From assembly GCF_000184945.1 (NCBI RefSeq), contig NZ_GL586311.1, forward strand, positions 3,193,674 through 3,257,673: a DNA stretch of 64,000 nucleotides, read 5' to 3'. The notes under the pieces are model-generated. The model did not search any database. It was not told where the DNA came from and saw nothing but the letters and a program-made list of their open reading frames with translations. Below, piece by piece: positions 54,533 through 63,997 of the stretch; position 1 is the first letter of the stretch; each line of letters starts with the position of its first letter. Position numbers and translations under genes: made by a program. This DNA comes from Segatella buccae ATCC 33574 (GTDB lineage Bacteria > Bacteroidota > Bacteroidia > Bacteroidales > Bacteroidaceae).

Positions 54533-56719
54533 ATGAAACGAAGTACATATATGTCTTGTGTATATGTGGCTTTCTGTCTGCTGTTGTCTGCCCTTGCTGT
54601 GCCTTCCAAGGCCGCGCAGACGGCGGTGAAAGACCACACAGACAAGGCGTTGACGGCACCGGCCGACAGTGCGCGGGCCGCAAAAAAGAAACAGAAGGGC
54701 AAACTCCTGCTCGACAAGGAACAGAACATCGGCGAAGTCGTGGTGACGGGCGAGCGCCGGGAGACAAGCGTCAACAGCGTGAGCAACCGGATATCCGAAA
54801 CCATCATTGACCGGTCGATGGGCAAATCTCTGGCTTCCATTCTTGAGCACGTGAGCGGCGTGAGTTCCATACAGACCGGGACATCGGTGGCCAAACCCGT
54901 CATCAACGGCATGTACGGCAACCGCATCCTCATTGTCAACAACGGTGCGAGACAGACCGGACAGCAATGGGGACTCGACCACGCACCCGAAATCGACCAG
55001 AACAGCAGCGGTTCGATAGAGGTGGTGAAGGGTGCCGAGTCGGTGAGATACGGTTCGGAGGCCTTGGGTGGCATCATCGTGATGGAACAGAAGGCCCTCC
55101 CCTACCGGCAGGCAAAGGCCGAAGGCCACGTCAACACCCTCTACGGAAGCAACGGACAACGCTATTCGGTGGTGGCGCAGGCTGAGGGCACAATGCCTTT
55201 CGACCGCCGGTTGGCATGGCGGCTGCAAGGCACCTACGCCAACTCCGGCGACCGGAAGACGGCCCACTACCTGCTCAACAACACGGGTTTCCGCGAGCAC
55301 GACCTTGCGGCCACGTTCGGCTATAAGTTCGACAACCTGCGTGTGGAGGGCTATTACAGCATGTACAACATGAAGACGGGTGTCATGCTCAGCGCCCAGT
55401 TGGGCAGCGAAGACCTGTTGAAGGAGCGCATCGCCCTCGGAAGGCCCATCGTGATAGATCCCTTCACGCGCAGCATAGGCTACCCGTTCCATCGAGTCGT
55501 CCACCACACGGCCATCGGCAAGGTCTACCTCGATGCCGGCCGATACGGCAACTTCTTCTGGCAGACGGCTTTCCAGAGCGACGACAGAAAGGAAAACCGC
55601 ATCAGGCGTATGAACCACTCAGACATTCCGGCCGTGAGTATGCACCTCACCTCGTTTCAAAACCTGTTGAAGTGGAACCTCTCCTACGGCCGGTGGGACA
55701 CCGAGGCGGGCGGCTCCTATCTGCACATACGCAACAAGAATCAGGAGGGTACGGGTGTCGTGCCGCTCATCCCCAACTACACCGAATATGACTTGGGGGC
55801 CTACGCCATACAGAAATACCGCCTCGGGGCATGGAATGCCGAGGCCGGCATACGCTTTGACAATCAGGAGACGCGGGCCGCCGGTTACGACTACACGGGC
55901 CGCCGCTACGGAGGGCATCACACCTTCAGTAACCTCTCCTACGACCTGGGGGCCAACTACCAGCCTTCGGAGCGGTGGAAGTTCACCTCCAATCTCGGAC
56001 TGGCGTGGCGCGCCCCCCATGTCTACGAGCTCTACAGCAACGGCAACGAACTCGGCTCGGGCATGTTTGTCATGGGCGACTCGGCCATGCACTCGGAGCA
56101 GAGCACGAAGTGGATCACTTCGGCCAACTACAAGGGCCGCCTCGTCAGTGTGCGTCTTGATGCCTACCTGCAATGGATCAATGGCTACATCTACGACGAG
56201 CCCACCCACCAGTACATCACCGTCATCTCGGGTTCGTATCCGCTTTTCAAGTACAAGCAGACCGATGCCTTCTTCCGCGGTGTGGATCTCGACGTGAGGG
56301 TGAAGCCCGTGGAGCATCTCGAATATCACCTGCTGTCGGCCTTCATCTGGGCCAACGAACGGAAGACCGACGCCTATCTGCCCTACATCCCCTCGGCACG
56401 CATCGACCACGACCTCACTTGGGAGGGCATCAGGCTGGGCGGCATCAGCCTCTGGGCGCAGCTGAAGCACCGGTTTGTGGCCAAACAGCGGCATTTCAAT
56501 CCTGCCAGCGACCTCATCCCCTTCACGCCTCCCTCCTACAGCCTTTTCGGTTTCGAGCTCGGAGCCGAATGGAATGTCGCGAAAGGCAGCCGTCTCCGTC
56601 TCCTGCTTGCCGCCGACAACCTCTTCAACAAGGAGTATAAAGAATACACCAACCGTTCCCGCTACTATGCCCACGACATGGGGCGCGATGTGCGTTGCAC
56701 GGTAGGATGGTATTTCTGA
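54533..56719 (+). CDS. TonB-dependent outer-membrane receptor
   Basis: A 728-aa receptor of the vitamin B12/siderophore/metal type, not SusC: no carboxypeptidase-like N-terminal domain. The signal peptide (VAFCLLLSALAVPSKAA) is followed by a TonB box region EVVVTGERRE and a plug with KPVINGMYGNRILIVNNG and SIEVVKGAESVRYGSEALGG. A 22-strand barrel follows, closing at GWYF; NLFNKEYKEYTNRSRYY is the usual final-strand motif. The start at 54533 gives the signal peptide; the open frame continues upstream without need. Between a His/Cys small protein and a His-containing lipoprotein, metal or metal-complex uptake is the best guess. Confidence 0.9.
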   Translation: MKRSTYMSCVYVAFCLLLSALAVPSKAAQTAVKDHTDKALTAPADSARAAKKKQKGKLLLDKEQNIGEVVVTGERRETSVNSVSNRISETIIDRSMGKSLASILEHVSGVSSIQTGTSVAKPVINGMYGNRILIVNNGARQTGQQWGLDHAPEIDQNSSGSIEVVKGAESVRYGSEALGGIIVMEQKALPYRQAKAEGHVNTLYGSNGQRYSVVAQAEGTMPFDRRLAWRLQGTYANSGDRKTAHYLLNNTGFREHDLAATFGYKFDNLRVEGYYSMYNMKTGVMLSAQLGSEDLLKERIALGRPIVIDPFTRSIGYPFHRVVHHTAIGKVYLDAGRYGNFFWQTAFQSDDRKENRIRRMNHSDIPAVSMHLTSFQNLLKWNLSYGRWDTEAGGSYLHIRNKNQEGTGVVPLIPNYTEYDLGAYAIQKYRLGAWNAEAGIRFDNQETRAAGYDYTGRRYGGHHTFSNLSYDLGANYQPSERWKFTSNLGLAWRAPHVYELYSNGNELGSGMFVMGDSAMHSEQSTKWITSANYKGRLVSVRLDAYLQWINGYIYDEPTHQYITVISGSYPLFKYKQTDAFFRGVDLDVRVKPVEHLEYHLLSAFIWANERKTDAYLPYIPSARIDHDLTWEGIRLGGISLWAQLKHRFVAKQRHFNPASDLIPFTPPSYSLFGFELGAEWNVAKGSRLRLLLAADNLFNKEYKEYTNRSRYYAHDMGRDVRCTVGWYF

Positions 56720-56742
56720 AGGTTTTAGGAGGGCTTTGTTTT

Positions 56743-56960
56743 AGGAGTTAAAGGGAGTTAAGGAGTGAAAGGGAGTTAAGACAATAGTCTTTCCTCTTAT
56801 AAGGCTCCTACTCAATTCTCTGTCATTCAGACTATTGTTGTCATTTCTTTAACTCCTAATATAAAGGAAAAGGTGCTGTCTCAACTCCCTTTAACTCCTA
56901 ACACAAAGGAAAAAAGGTGCTGTCTTAACTCCCTTTAACTCCTTAACTCCCTTTAACTCC
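56743..56960. repeat. R3 inverted-repeat element, copy 5
   Basis: Left flank GGAGTTAAAGGGAGTTAAGG then AAGACAATAG. The right side carries three partial flanks (TTTAACTCCTAAT, CTCAACTCCCTTTAACTCC, CTTAACTCCCTTTAACTCC), as if repeated expansions had occurred. It lies between the receptor and lipoprotein genes. Confidence 0.85.
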
Positions 56961-56989
56961 TATACACACAATAACCCATTTAAACCAAT

Positions 56990-58012
56990 ATGAAAATGAA
57001 AAGAAACGTATTGAAATCAGCCTTGACGCTGCTCTGCGCAGCGTTGTTTGCCGTGTCGTTCAGTGCTTGCAGCAACGATCCGGACACGCCTGTAAACGAG
57101 AACGACAAAAAACTGCATGAAGACCCGGCCAAAGTGACCATCGAACTCGTAGAATGCCACATGCACGGCTCATGGAACAAAATCGAGACCAATGGAGGCC
57201 CTCACCAGAATCCGGAGAGTAAGGCCAAATATCTGAAGCGCATTCAGGAAATCACCTACGAGGTGAAGCCCGGAAAAGGTTGGACGCTTGCCGAAGGCAG
57301 TCGCGACAAGTTCTATGTCATCAAGGCCGAAGACTATGGCAAGCCGGGCGACCCCAACCCCGCTCCCATCTATCTGATGTTCATCAAATACTACAACAAC
57401 AAGGGTGAACTGATGAATAATCAGTTTGTTGAGAACGGACAGGATGCCATACACCAGCACTTCTTCACCGTGACCAACATCAAGTCGTTGCTCACCGAAC
57501 AGCCCGAGGCCGACACGGAGACCACCAACTACATAGAATATAAATATGTGGACACCACGCCTTGGAACGAAACCTTCCACAGTGGCAAGGCCCAACTCAC
57601 CGGAAAGACCAACCCCATCGGCCTGAAAGGTGCCATCAGATTCTTGAAAGACCGGGTGACGATGGACTTGAAAATACGTCTGTATCATGGCTATCAAGGG
57701 AAGAAAGACGCCAAGAGCGGCACGTTCAGTCCGTTCTACAAACCTTCGGCCCTGCAAATTCAGCGTGGCACTTGGGACATCAACATCAACGTTCCAGTTG
57801 TGGTCTATGCCAGCCGGGCCGACGAGATCGCCGAACTGGATGAGAACATGGACTTCGACAAGATACCCGAAAACAGTTTGAGCGAAGGTAGCAACAAGTT
57901 CTTGCAGGCCATCATGAAAGCCTTTGGCATCTCTTGGAAAGAGGCACTGATGGATTACCACAAGGTGTATTACACCGCCGGCGACACCGAGTCGGGAGCC
58001 ATTTGGTTATAA
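56990..58012 (+). CDS. Putative metal-binding surface lipoprotein
   Basis: A 340-aa lipoprotein: signal peptide with Cys27 in SFSAC, then the export-type acidic stretch SNDPDTPVNENDK. It has conspicuous potential metal ligands early on: ECHMHG (Cys56, His57, His59), GPHQNP, and IHQHFF (His155, His157). No enzyme domain is recognised. It follows the TonB receptor by 270 bp, the gap being an R3 element, and is closed by a terminator. A role as the cell-surface partner of the receptor is inferred. It could instead be an unrelated surface protein. Confidence 0.7.
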   Translation: MKMKRNVLKSALTLLCAALFAVSFSACSNDPDTPVNENDKKLHEDPAKVTIELVECHMHGSWNKIETNGGPHQNPESKAKYLKRIQEITYEVKPGKGWTLAEGSRDKFYVIKAEDYGKPGDPNPAPIYLMFIKYYNNKGELMNNQFVENGQDAIHQHFFTVTNIKSLLTEQPEADTETTNYIEYKYVDTTPWNETFHSGKAQLTGKTNPIGLKGAIRFLKDRVTMDLKIRLYHGYQGKKDAKSGTFSPFYKPSALQIQRGTWDININVPVVVYASRADEIAELDENMDFDKIPENSLSEGSNKFLQAIMKAFGISWKEALMDYHKVYYTAGDTESGAIWL

Positions 58013-58046
58013 GGTTCACCCGGTTATTCCGTATTTTCACAATAGC

Positions 58047-58074
58047 AAAAGGAGCACCGGTGTGCTCCTTTTTT
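58047..58074 (+). terminator. Terminator after the lipoprotein gene
   Basis: Stem AAAAGGAGCAC/GTGCTCCTTTT with a 4-nt loop and TTTT at the end, 35 bp after the stop. Confidence 0.9.
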
Positions 58075-58149
58075 GTGCCCTTAAAAGCGGAACGGTGGAT
58101 AACTGACGGGGAGGCGAATACGGACCTTGGGCACGCACCGACAACGATC

Positions 58150-58531
58150 GGTGAAAGGCGGCTCCGAAAAACGCGGATGACGGTGAATAATATGGACAAA
58201 AGTGCGTCCGCCAAAAATCTCCAACCGGAACGGAAAACCGACTTTAAACCGCTGGAAAAGCCTTGCGATTTTCTCGTTCAGTCTCTTCGAGTCTGCGAAA
58301 GAGCCACAGTTGAAAGCTAAAAGGGCCACAGTTGCGACACAACTGTGGCCCTTTTTCAAGACCGTTTGGGCCCTTTCAGGCCTGTTTCCGGCATCAAATT
58401 CGTGTCTGTAAAATTCAAATGGCTGACTGTCAGTGTTTTGGAAACATCGCCAAAATTTGCTCATTTGCAGCCGAGTGGTTGTCGGTTGCAAATATCGCAA
58501 GCACAGAGGCCGAAAACGAACAAATAGCTTA
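58150..58531 (-). repeat. R4 structured non-coding element, copy B
   Basis: The minus strand matches copy A from GTTAAGCTATTTGTTCGTTTTCG to CCATATTATTCACCGTCA. The hairpin is at 58319-58334 with 58340-58355 (AAAAGGGCCACAGTTG and its complement). Where copy A has T-A at the fourth arm pair near GGCC, copy B has G-C, so both arms changed together. The 58013-58705 stretch holds the lipoprotein terminator, this element and no gene. Confidence 0.85.
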
Positions 58532-58705
58532 ACAATCCGTTCCATCCGGAATGTCTCTCTACCGCACATCGGCTAAGCCCTTCCTTGCCTCTTATGCCCC
58601 CTTCTCCTGTGGAGACGCTTAAAAGCCCCCCGGCCTCTGTGCCAAAAAGGCTTAGGCCTCTTCGCAATTTCCAAAGGTTCGCATATAGGCCGGAGAGGGC
58701 TTCCG

Positions 58706-59308
58706 TCAGTCAAGCCCAAAGAGTGTTTTCAGTCCGCCGTCGACTCCCGAAAAGCCCATAAAGGCCAGTGAGAGCAGGCCTGCTGTGACGAGCACGATGG
58801 CCATGCCCTGCATACCGCGGGGTATCTTCACCAGCGATTGCTGTTCGCGCAGACCGGCAAAGACAATCAGGGCCAACGCGAAACCGAGTGCCGTGGAAAA
58901 GGCGTAGACCACGCTTTGCAGCAGGTTGAAGTCTTTCTGAATCACGAGGATGGCCACACCGAGCACAGCGCAGTTGGTCGTGATGAGCGGCAGGAAGATG
59001 CCCAAAGCCTGATAGAGGCCGGGGCTCACCTTCTTCAAGATGATTTCCACCATCTGCACCAGTGCGGCTATCACGAGGATAAAGGCCAGCGTCTGGAGGT
59101 ACGCGAGGCCGAAGGGGTTGAGCACGTAGGTCTGCACGAGCCATGTCACGATGGTGGCCAGTGTCAGCACGAAGGCCACAGCAGCACCCATGCCCATCGC
59201 GGTGTCCACTTTTTTGGAGACACCGAGGAACGGACAGATTCCGAGAAACTGGCTCAGAATGATGTTGTTGACGAAAATGGCCGAAATAAATATCAATAAG
59301 TATTCCAT
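58706..59308 (-). CDS. rnfA: Rnf complex membrane subunit A
   Basis: A 200-aa, six-helix inner-membrane subunit of the ferredoxin:NAD+ oxidoreductase (Rnf). Landmarks are VNNIILSQFLGICPFLGVSKK, AFILVIAALVQMVEI, and the internally related TTNCAVLGVAIL, a family block with the Cys that holds the membrane Fe-S centre between RnfA and RnfE. It is last in the rnfBCDGEA order, 68 bp after rnfE. It shares the NqrE/RnfA family, but gene order and RnfB/RnfC presence show Rnf. Confidence 0.94.
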   Translation of the reverse strand: MEYLLIFISAIFVNNIILSQFLGICPFLGVSKKVDTAMGMGAAVAFVLTLATIVTWLVQTYVLNPFGLAYLQTLAFILVIAALVQMVEIILKKVSPGLYQALGIFLPLITTNCAVLGVAILVIQKDFNLLQSVVYAFSTALGFALALIVFAGLREQQSLVKIPRGMQGMAIVLVTAGLLSLAFMGFSGVDGGLKTLFGLD

Positions 59309-59376
59309 GTTGTGAGATTCTGAATGATAAGAATGAGGGATTCGGCCCCTGCGAAACGGGGCCGGACTGCCCGCCT

Positions 59377-59964
59377 TTACTTCTTGGCCACCTTATTAAA
59401 TATGGCGATGAGATAGCCCAAGGTGACAAAAGCACCCGGGGGCAGGACAAAGAGCAGGATGTTGGTGGACTCAGGCAACAGACCAATGCCGAAAATGCTG
59501 CCTGCCCCCAGCAGCTCGCGCACCATGCCCAACAGGGTGAGGGCACAGGTGAAACCGAGGCCGATGCCCAGTCCGTCGAACAGACTGGCCACGGGTGTGT
59601 TCTTGGCCGCAAAGCTCTCGGCACGCCCCAAGATGATGCAGTTGACCACGATCAACGGGATGAAGATGCCCAGCGACTTGTTGATGCTGTCGGGGGCGTA
59701 GGCACTCATGAACATCTGAAGCATGGTGACGAAGGCGGCTATCACCACGATGAAAACCGGAATGCGCACCATGTCGGGCGTGACACGCTTGATGCACGAG
59801 ATGACAAAGTTGGTACACACAAGCACGGCCATCGTGGCCAGTCCCATCGACAGACCGTTGATGGCACTGGTGGTGGTGGCCAGTGTGGGACACATGCCAA
59901 GGAGGAGCACAAAGGTGGGATTCTCCTTGATAAGACCATTGAGGAATATCTTGAAATTGCTCAT
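59377..59964 (-). CDS. rnfE: Rnf complex membrane subunit E
   Basis: A 195-aa, six-helix membrane subunit related to RnfA in inverted topology. It begins FKIFLNGLIKENPTFVLLLGMCPTLATT, with the conserved Cys in the first helix, and has LIVVNCIILGRAESFAAKN. Together with RnfA it forms the membrane core for ion movement. It lies 13 bp after rnfG. Confidence 0.94.
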   Translation of the reverse strand: MSNFKIFLNGLIKENPTFVLLLGMCPTLATTTSAINGLSMGLATMAVLVCTNFVISCIKRVTPDMVRIPVFIVVIAAFVTMLQMFMSAYAPDSINKSLGIFIPLIVVNCIILGRAESFAAKNTPVASLFDGLGIGLGFTCALTLLGMVRELLGAGSIFGIGLLPESTNILLFVLPPGAFVTLGYLIAIFNKVAKK

Positions 59965-59977
59965 AACTGTTCGTTGT

Positions 59978-60610
59978 TTATCCTTTCTTTACTTTGGAAG
60001 CGCCGCTGTTGCCGTCGATGCGTCTCTTGGCATAGACGGCGTAGGCCTGATTGACCGCCTTGAGGAAGGCGCGGCTCGTGATGGTGCTGGCCGTGATGGC
60101 ATCCACGGCATTGCCCCCCTTGTCGTCCTTGCTCACATGCAGGTCGCCCGTGGCAGGCGACTTGCCGATGATGCTGCCCTTGCCGTCTTTCTGGAACCAC
60201 TTGTCGGCCTTGGCCCCCAGTCCCGGGGTTTCGGAAGCCTGAAGAATGGTGTAGCCGAGGATGTCGCCTTTGGGGCCGAAGCCCACCAGCACCTTCAGGT
60301 CGCCGCCAAAACCGCCCGTGGTGCTCTCCACGGCGGCCCCGAGCGAACGGCCGGCCCGGTCGCTGCACCGATGGATGACGAAGGCCAGTTGCTTGCCGTC
60401 GACCGTCTCCACGGCCTCTTCAGGTGCAGCCACTTGGAGGTTGTCGCTGCCCATCACGCTCTTGATGCCCGCAGCCAGCGTCTTCTCCGCCTTGGTTGCT
60501 ATGGGGCCTTCGGTGATGTGGTTCACGTAGGCCAGCACGGCTCCCATGACCAAGGCCACACCCACCAGCACGATAACCATATTGGGCAATGTTGATTTCA
60601 ATTTTTCCAT
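59978..60610 (-). CDS. rnfG: Rnf complex FMN-binding subunit G
   Basis: A 210-aa subunit with one N-terminal helix (MVIVLVGVALVMGAVLAY) and an extracytoplasmic FMN domain. The covalent FMN site is Thr176 in DAITAST, the form typical of Bacteroidetes RnfG/NqrC. GFGPKGDILGY and ETPGLGAKADK are family blocks. ApbE, needed for flavinylation, is not in the window. The Lys/Ser-rich end (NSGASKVKKG) is a minor extension. Confidence 0.93.
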   Translation of the reverse strand: MEKLKSTLPNMVIVLVGVALVMGAVLAYVNHITEGPIATKAEKTLAAGIKSVMGSDNLQVAAPEEAVETVDGKQLAFVIHRCSDRAGRSLGAAVESTTGGFGGDLKVLVGFGPKGDILGYTILQASETPGLGAKADKWFQKDGKGSIIGKSPATGDLHVSKDDKGGNAVDAITASTITSRAFLKAVNQAYAVYAKRRIDGNSGASKVKKG

Positions 60611-60652
60611 TTTGCTGATTGAAGTTTTGTAGTTACACGTTTTCCGCCGCGG

Positions 60653-61651
60653 TCAGTTCTTCGCCGGCACCTCGCCGAAGCGTTTGGGCTTGACATAGGT
60701 GTTGATGAGCGGCGTGAAGGCGTTCATAATGAGAATGGCAAACGACATGCCCTCGGGGTAGCTTCCCCAGTTGCGGATGACCACGGTGATGAGACCGATG
60801 GCCACACCATAGATGAGTTGTCCACGGGCTGTCATGGGTGAGGTCACATAGTCGGTGGCCATGAAGATGGCTCCCAGCATCAAGCCGCCGCTCATCACCT
60901 CCGAGAAGGGGTCGGCATAGACAGGATTGGCCAGATGCAGCAGGCCGCAGAAGACAAACACCGTGCCGATGATGGACAGGGGGATGTGCCAAGTGATGAT
61001 CCGCTTCCAGAGCATGTAGGCCAAGCCGAGCAGCAAGGCCAGTGCACAGATTTCGCCCACAGTGCCCAAACCCAACGTGGGGTTGGTGCCGAGCAGCATC
61101 TGCGTGGCCGATGGCAGGCGGTCGAGCACCGATGCGTCGCCCGTCTTGATGGCCTCTTTCATGATGGCCAGCGGCGTGGCTCCGGTCTGCGCGTCGAGAT
61201 AACTGCTCCACTGCCCGGCCACGGGCCATGAAGTCATCTGTGCCGGGAAGCTCACCAGCAGGATGCAGCGCCCCACCAGAGCGGGGTTGAAGGGATTGCA
61301 ACCCAGTCCGCCGAAGGTCATCTTGCCCACCCCGATGGCGAAAAGCGCACCGAGCATGATGATCCACAAGGGCAGATTGCCGGGCAGATTCATGCCCAAA
61401 AGCAGACCGGTGACGATGGCCGAACCGTCGGTGAGGGTCGGCTCCCGACGCAGAATATATTTGGTGATGGCCCACTCAAAGAACATGCAGGCGGCAACAC
61501 TGGTGAGCAGCACGACTGCGGAGCCGAGTCCGAAGTAGACAAGCGAGACGAGGATGGCAGGCATGAGGGCGATGACTACGCCAAACATGTTTTTCTCCAC
61601 ACTGTCGGTCCCGTGGGCATGCGGACTTAAAGATACGATTAGTTTTCCCAT
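60653..61651 (-). CDS. rnfD: Rnf complex membrane subunit D
   Basis: A 332-aa membrane subunit carrying covalent FMN (Thr159 in DAQTGAT) and a second flavin. NqrB/RnfD family blocks are TDGSAIVTGLLLGMNLP, FGGLGCNPFNPALVGR, MATDYVTSPMTARGQLIYG and NWGSYPEGMSFAILIMNAF. The ATG at 61651 gives the normal N-terminus MGKLIVSLSPH; the extended open frame upstream lies within rnfC. Confidence 0.94.
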   Translation of the reverse strand: MGKLIVSLSPHAHGTDSVEKNMFGVVIALMPAILVSLVYFGLGSAVVLLTSVAACMFFEWAITKYILRREPTLTDGSAIVTGLLLGMNLPGNLPLWIIMLGALFAIGVGKMTFGGLGCNPFNPALVGRCILLVSFPAQMTSWPVAGQWSSYLDAQTGATPLAIMKEAIKTGDASVLDRLPSATQMLLGTNPTLGLGTVGEICALALLLGLAYMLWKRIITWHIPLSIIGTVFVFCGLLHLANPVYADPFSEVMSGGLMLGAIFMATDYVTSPMTARGQLIYGVAIGLITVVIRNWGSYPEGMSFAILIMNAFTPLINTYVKPKRFGEVPAKN

Positions 61652-61694
61652 TGTATGATGTTCGATTTTTCCGATGATAGAATGATGCCGGCCG

Positions 61695-63089
61695 TCAGGC
61701 ACCGGCAACCTTGGCTTTGGCTGCTTCGGCCTCGGCACGGGCCTTGGCCGCGCGTGTCTTGATGATACCCATCACAGCCCCCTTGCCCTGCAAGATGTTG
61801 TCGAGCAACGGGCGGTGGGCAGGACACGTGAACTGGCAACTGCCGCAGGCGATGCACGACACCACGTCTTCCGCCTCCAGCCGTTCGTGCTCCTTGAGCG
61901 ACGACAGAGTGGCCAACAGATAGGGTTCGAGGCCCATGGGGCACACCTGCACGCACTTGGCACAGCGTATGCAAGGCTGCACGGGCTTGCGCCGGGCGTC
62001 GCTCTCGGTGAGCACGGTGATGGAGTTGGTGCCCTTGCACACCGGCACGTCAAGGCTCATCACGGCCTTTCCCATCATGGGGCCACCCGCAAGCACTTTG
62101 TTGTCGCCCTCGGGCAGTCCGCCGCAAAGGTCGATGAGTTGGCCGAAGGTGGTGCCCATGCGCACCAGAAAGTTGCCGGGCTGTTTCATCTGTTTGCCGG
62201 TCACGGTGGTGTAACGCTCGAAAAGCGGTTTGCGTTTCATCACCGCCTGATACACGGCAAAAGCCGTCCCCACATTCTGCACGATGGCCCCCACATTGAC
62301 GGGAATGGCGGGTGGGGCCGGCACCTGACGGCGGATGACGGCATCCACAAGCTGCTTCTCGCCGCCCTGCGGATATTTCTGTGCCAGCGGCACGATCTCC
62401 ACGCGCGGATCACCGGCCGTGAGTTCGGTGAGCAGGCGGATGGCCTCGGGCTTGTTTTCCTCGATGCCGATGTAGCCGCGCTCCACTTTGGCGGCTTTCA
62501 TGAGCAGGTCGAGACCCACGAGAATCTCACGGGCGTGCTCCATCATGAGCCGGTAGTCGGAGGTGATGTAGGGTTCGCACTCCACGCCGTTGAGTATCAC
62601 GCATTCGGCTTTGGCCGTGGGCGGCGGACAGAGTTTGATAAACGTGGGGAAGCCTGCGCCACCCATACCCGTCACACCGGCCACTTTCACGCGGTTGACA
62701 ATCTCCTCGGGTGTGAGCTCGGGGTGCATATCGAGCGTCTCGAGCGTCTCGGAGCGGTCGATGCTTTCCTCCCACTCGTCGCCCTCCACATTGATAATGA
62801 TGACAGGCTGACGGTAGCCGGTGGCATCGATGCTCGTGTCGAGTTTGAACACCGTGCCCGACACCGAACTGTAGACGGGGGCGCTGACGAAGCCCGAAGC
62901 CTCGGCTATGAGTGTGCCCACCTTCACTTTGTCGCCCCGGCCCACCACAGCCTTGGCCGGAGCGCCGATGTGCTGGCCCAACGGGAAGATGGCCCGTGTG
63001 GGCAGGGGGGCCACCCGGGTGGGCATGTCGGCCGTGAGTTTGTTCTCGGCGGGATGCACACCGCCTATTCTGAATGTATGTAATTTCAT
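61695..63089 (-). CDS. rnfC: Rnf complex NADH-binding subunit C
   Basis: A 464-aa peripheral subunit that exchanges electrons with NAD(H) and carries two 4Fe-4S clusters. The N-terminal GGVHPAENK is followed by the NuoF-like flavin/NADH region with GMGGAGFPT and NGVECEPYIT. The cluster ligands are PCIRCAKCVQVCPMG and CIACGSCQFTCPA. The C-terminal Ala/Lys-rich helix (AEAEAAKAKVAGA) is short compared with proteobacterial RnfC. The start overlaps the rnfB stop by 4 bp. Confidence 0.95.
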   Translation of the reverse strand: MKLHTFRIGGVHPAENKLTADMPTRVAPLPTRAIFPLGQHIGAPAKAVVGRGDKVKVGTLIAEASGFVSAPVYSSVSGTVFKLDTSIDATGYRQPVIIINVEGDEWEESIDRSETLETLDMHPELTPEEIVNRVKVAGVTGMGGAGFPTFIKLCPPPTAKAECVILNGVECEPYITSDYRLMMEHAREILVGLDLLMKAAKVERGYIGIEENKPEAIRLLTELTAGDPRVEIVPLAQKYPQGGEKQLVDAVIRRQVPAPPAIPVNVGAIVQNVGTAFAVYQAVMKRKPLFERYTTVTGKQMKQPGNFLVRMGTTFGQLIDLCGGLPEGDNKVLAGGPMMGKAVMSLDVPVCKGTNSITVLTESDARRKPVQPCIRCAKCVQVCPMGLEPYLLATLSSLKEHERLEAEDVVSCIACGSCQFTCPAHRPLLDNILQGKGAVMGIIKTRAAKARAEAEAAKAKVAGA

Positions 63090-63997
63090 GCTTGAGGTTC
63101 CTCCTTGACGGTTTCTTTGACATTGACTGCGGCCACGGTCTCTTGTTTCGGTGCGCTTTCTTCGGCCGGCCGGGGCTTGCGCACGGGGAAGTTGACCTTG
63201 ATGATGGCCCCCGTGGGACACACGTCCACACACTTGGTACACAGCCGGCACTTGTTGAAGTCGATGTAACTCAGGTTGTCGGTGATGGTGATGGCATCAA
63301 ACTTGCACTCCTTTTCGCACTTTCCGCACCCGATGCAAGCCACCTCACAGGCTTTTTTGGCCACCGCTCCCTTGTCCTTGTTCACACACAGCACATACAC
63401 GCGCCGGCCTTTCGGCCCCTTCTTGCGCAGTTCGATGATGTGACGCGGACAGGCTTTCGCACAGGCTCCGCAGGCCGTACATTTGTCTTCGTCCACTTCG
63501 GGAAGTCCCGTCTCGGGATTCATGTGGATAGCATCGAAGTTGCAGGCCGCCACACAGTCGCCACAGCCCAGACAGCCATAGCCGCACCCCGTTTCGCCAG
63601 CACCGGCCGAGTGCATGGCGGCACAGGTGCGCAGACCGTCATACTCGGCGATGCGCGGCCGATGCTCACAAGAGCCGTTGCATCTCACTACGGCCACCCG
63701 GGGCTCGCTCGCAGCCACAGCCATGCCCAGCAGGTCGGCCACGCGGCCCATCACCTGCTCACCGCCAACGGGACAGAACAGGCCGTCGATAGACCCACCG
63801 TCGGCTCCCTTGACGAGTGCCGAGGCCAGTCCCGAACAGCCCGGAAAGCCGCAGCCGCCGCAGTTGGCACCGGGAAGCACCTCCTGCACCTGCCCCAAGC
63901 GGGGATCTTCTTCGACGGCAAACTTCTTGGATACGAGAAACAGCACCAGCGCTGCAACCAGCGCGATGGCTCCAAGTACCAAGACCGCAATCAACAT
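63086..63997 (-). CDS. rnfB: Rnf complex ferredoxin-type subunit B
   Basis: A 303-aa subunit that accepts electrons from ferredoxin. An N-terminal helix (IAVLVLGAIALVAALVLFLV) is followed by the Fe-S domain LPGANCGGCGFPGCSG, the CxxCxxC-type ferredoxin repeats (GCGYGCLGCGDCVAAC, CTACGACAKACP, CIGCGKCEKECK, CRLCTKCVDVCP) and a Pro/Glu-rich end. It starts 3 bp inside the window edge; a slightly longer N-terminus or a gene upstream cannot be excluded. It is first of the rnfBCDGEA operon, whose complex pumps Na+ or H+ in anaerobes. Confidence 0.93.
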   Translation of the reverse strand: MLIAVLVLGAIALVAALVLFLVSKKFAVEEDPRLGQVQEVLPGANCGGCGFPGCSGLASALVKGADGGSIDGLFCPVGGEQVMGRVADLLGMAVAASEPRVAVVRCNGSCEHRPRIAEYDGLRTCAAMHSAGAGETGCGYGCLGCGDCVAACNFDAIHMNPETGLPEVDEDKCTACGACAKACPRHIIELRKKGPKGRRVYVLCVNKDKGAVAKKACEVACIGCGKCEKECKFDAITITDNLSYIDFNKCRLCTKCVDVCPTGAIIKVNFPVRKPRPAEESAPKQETVAAVNVKETVKEEPQA

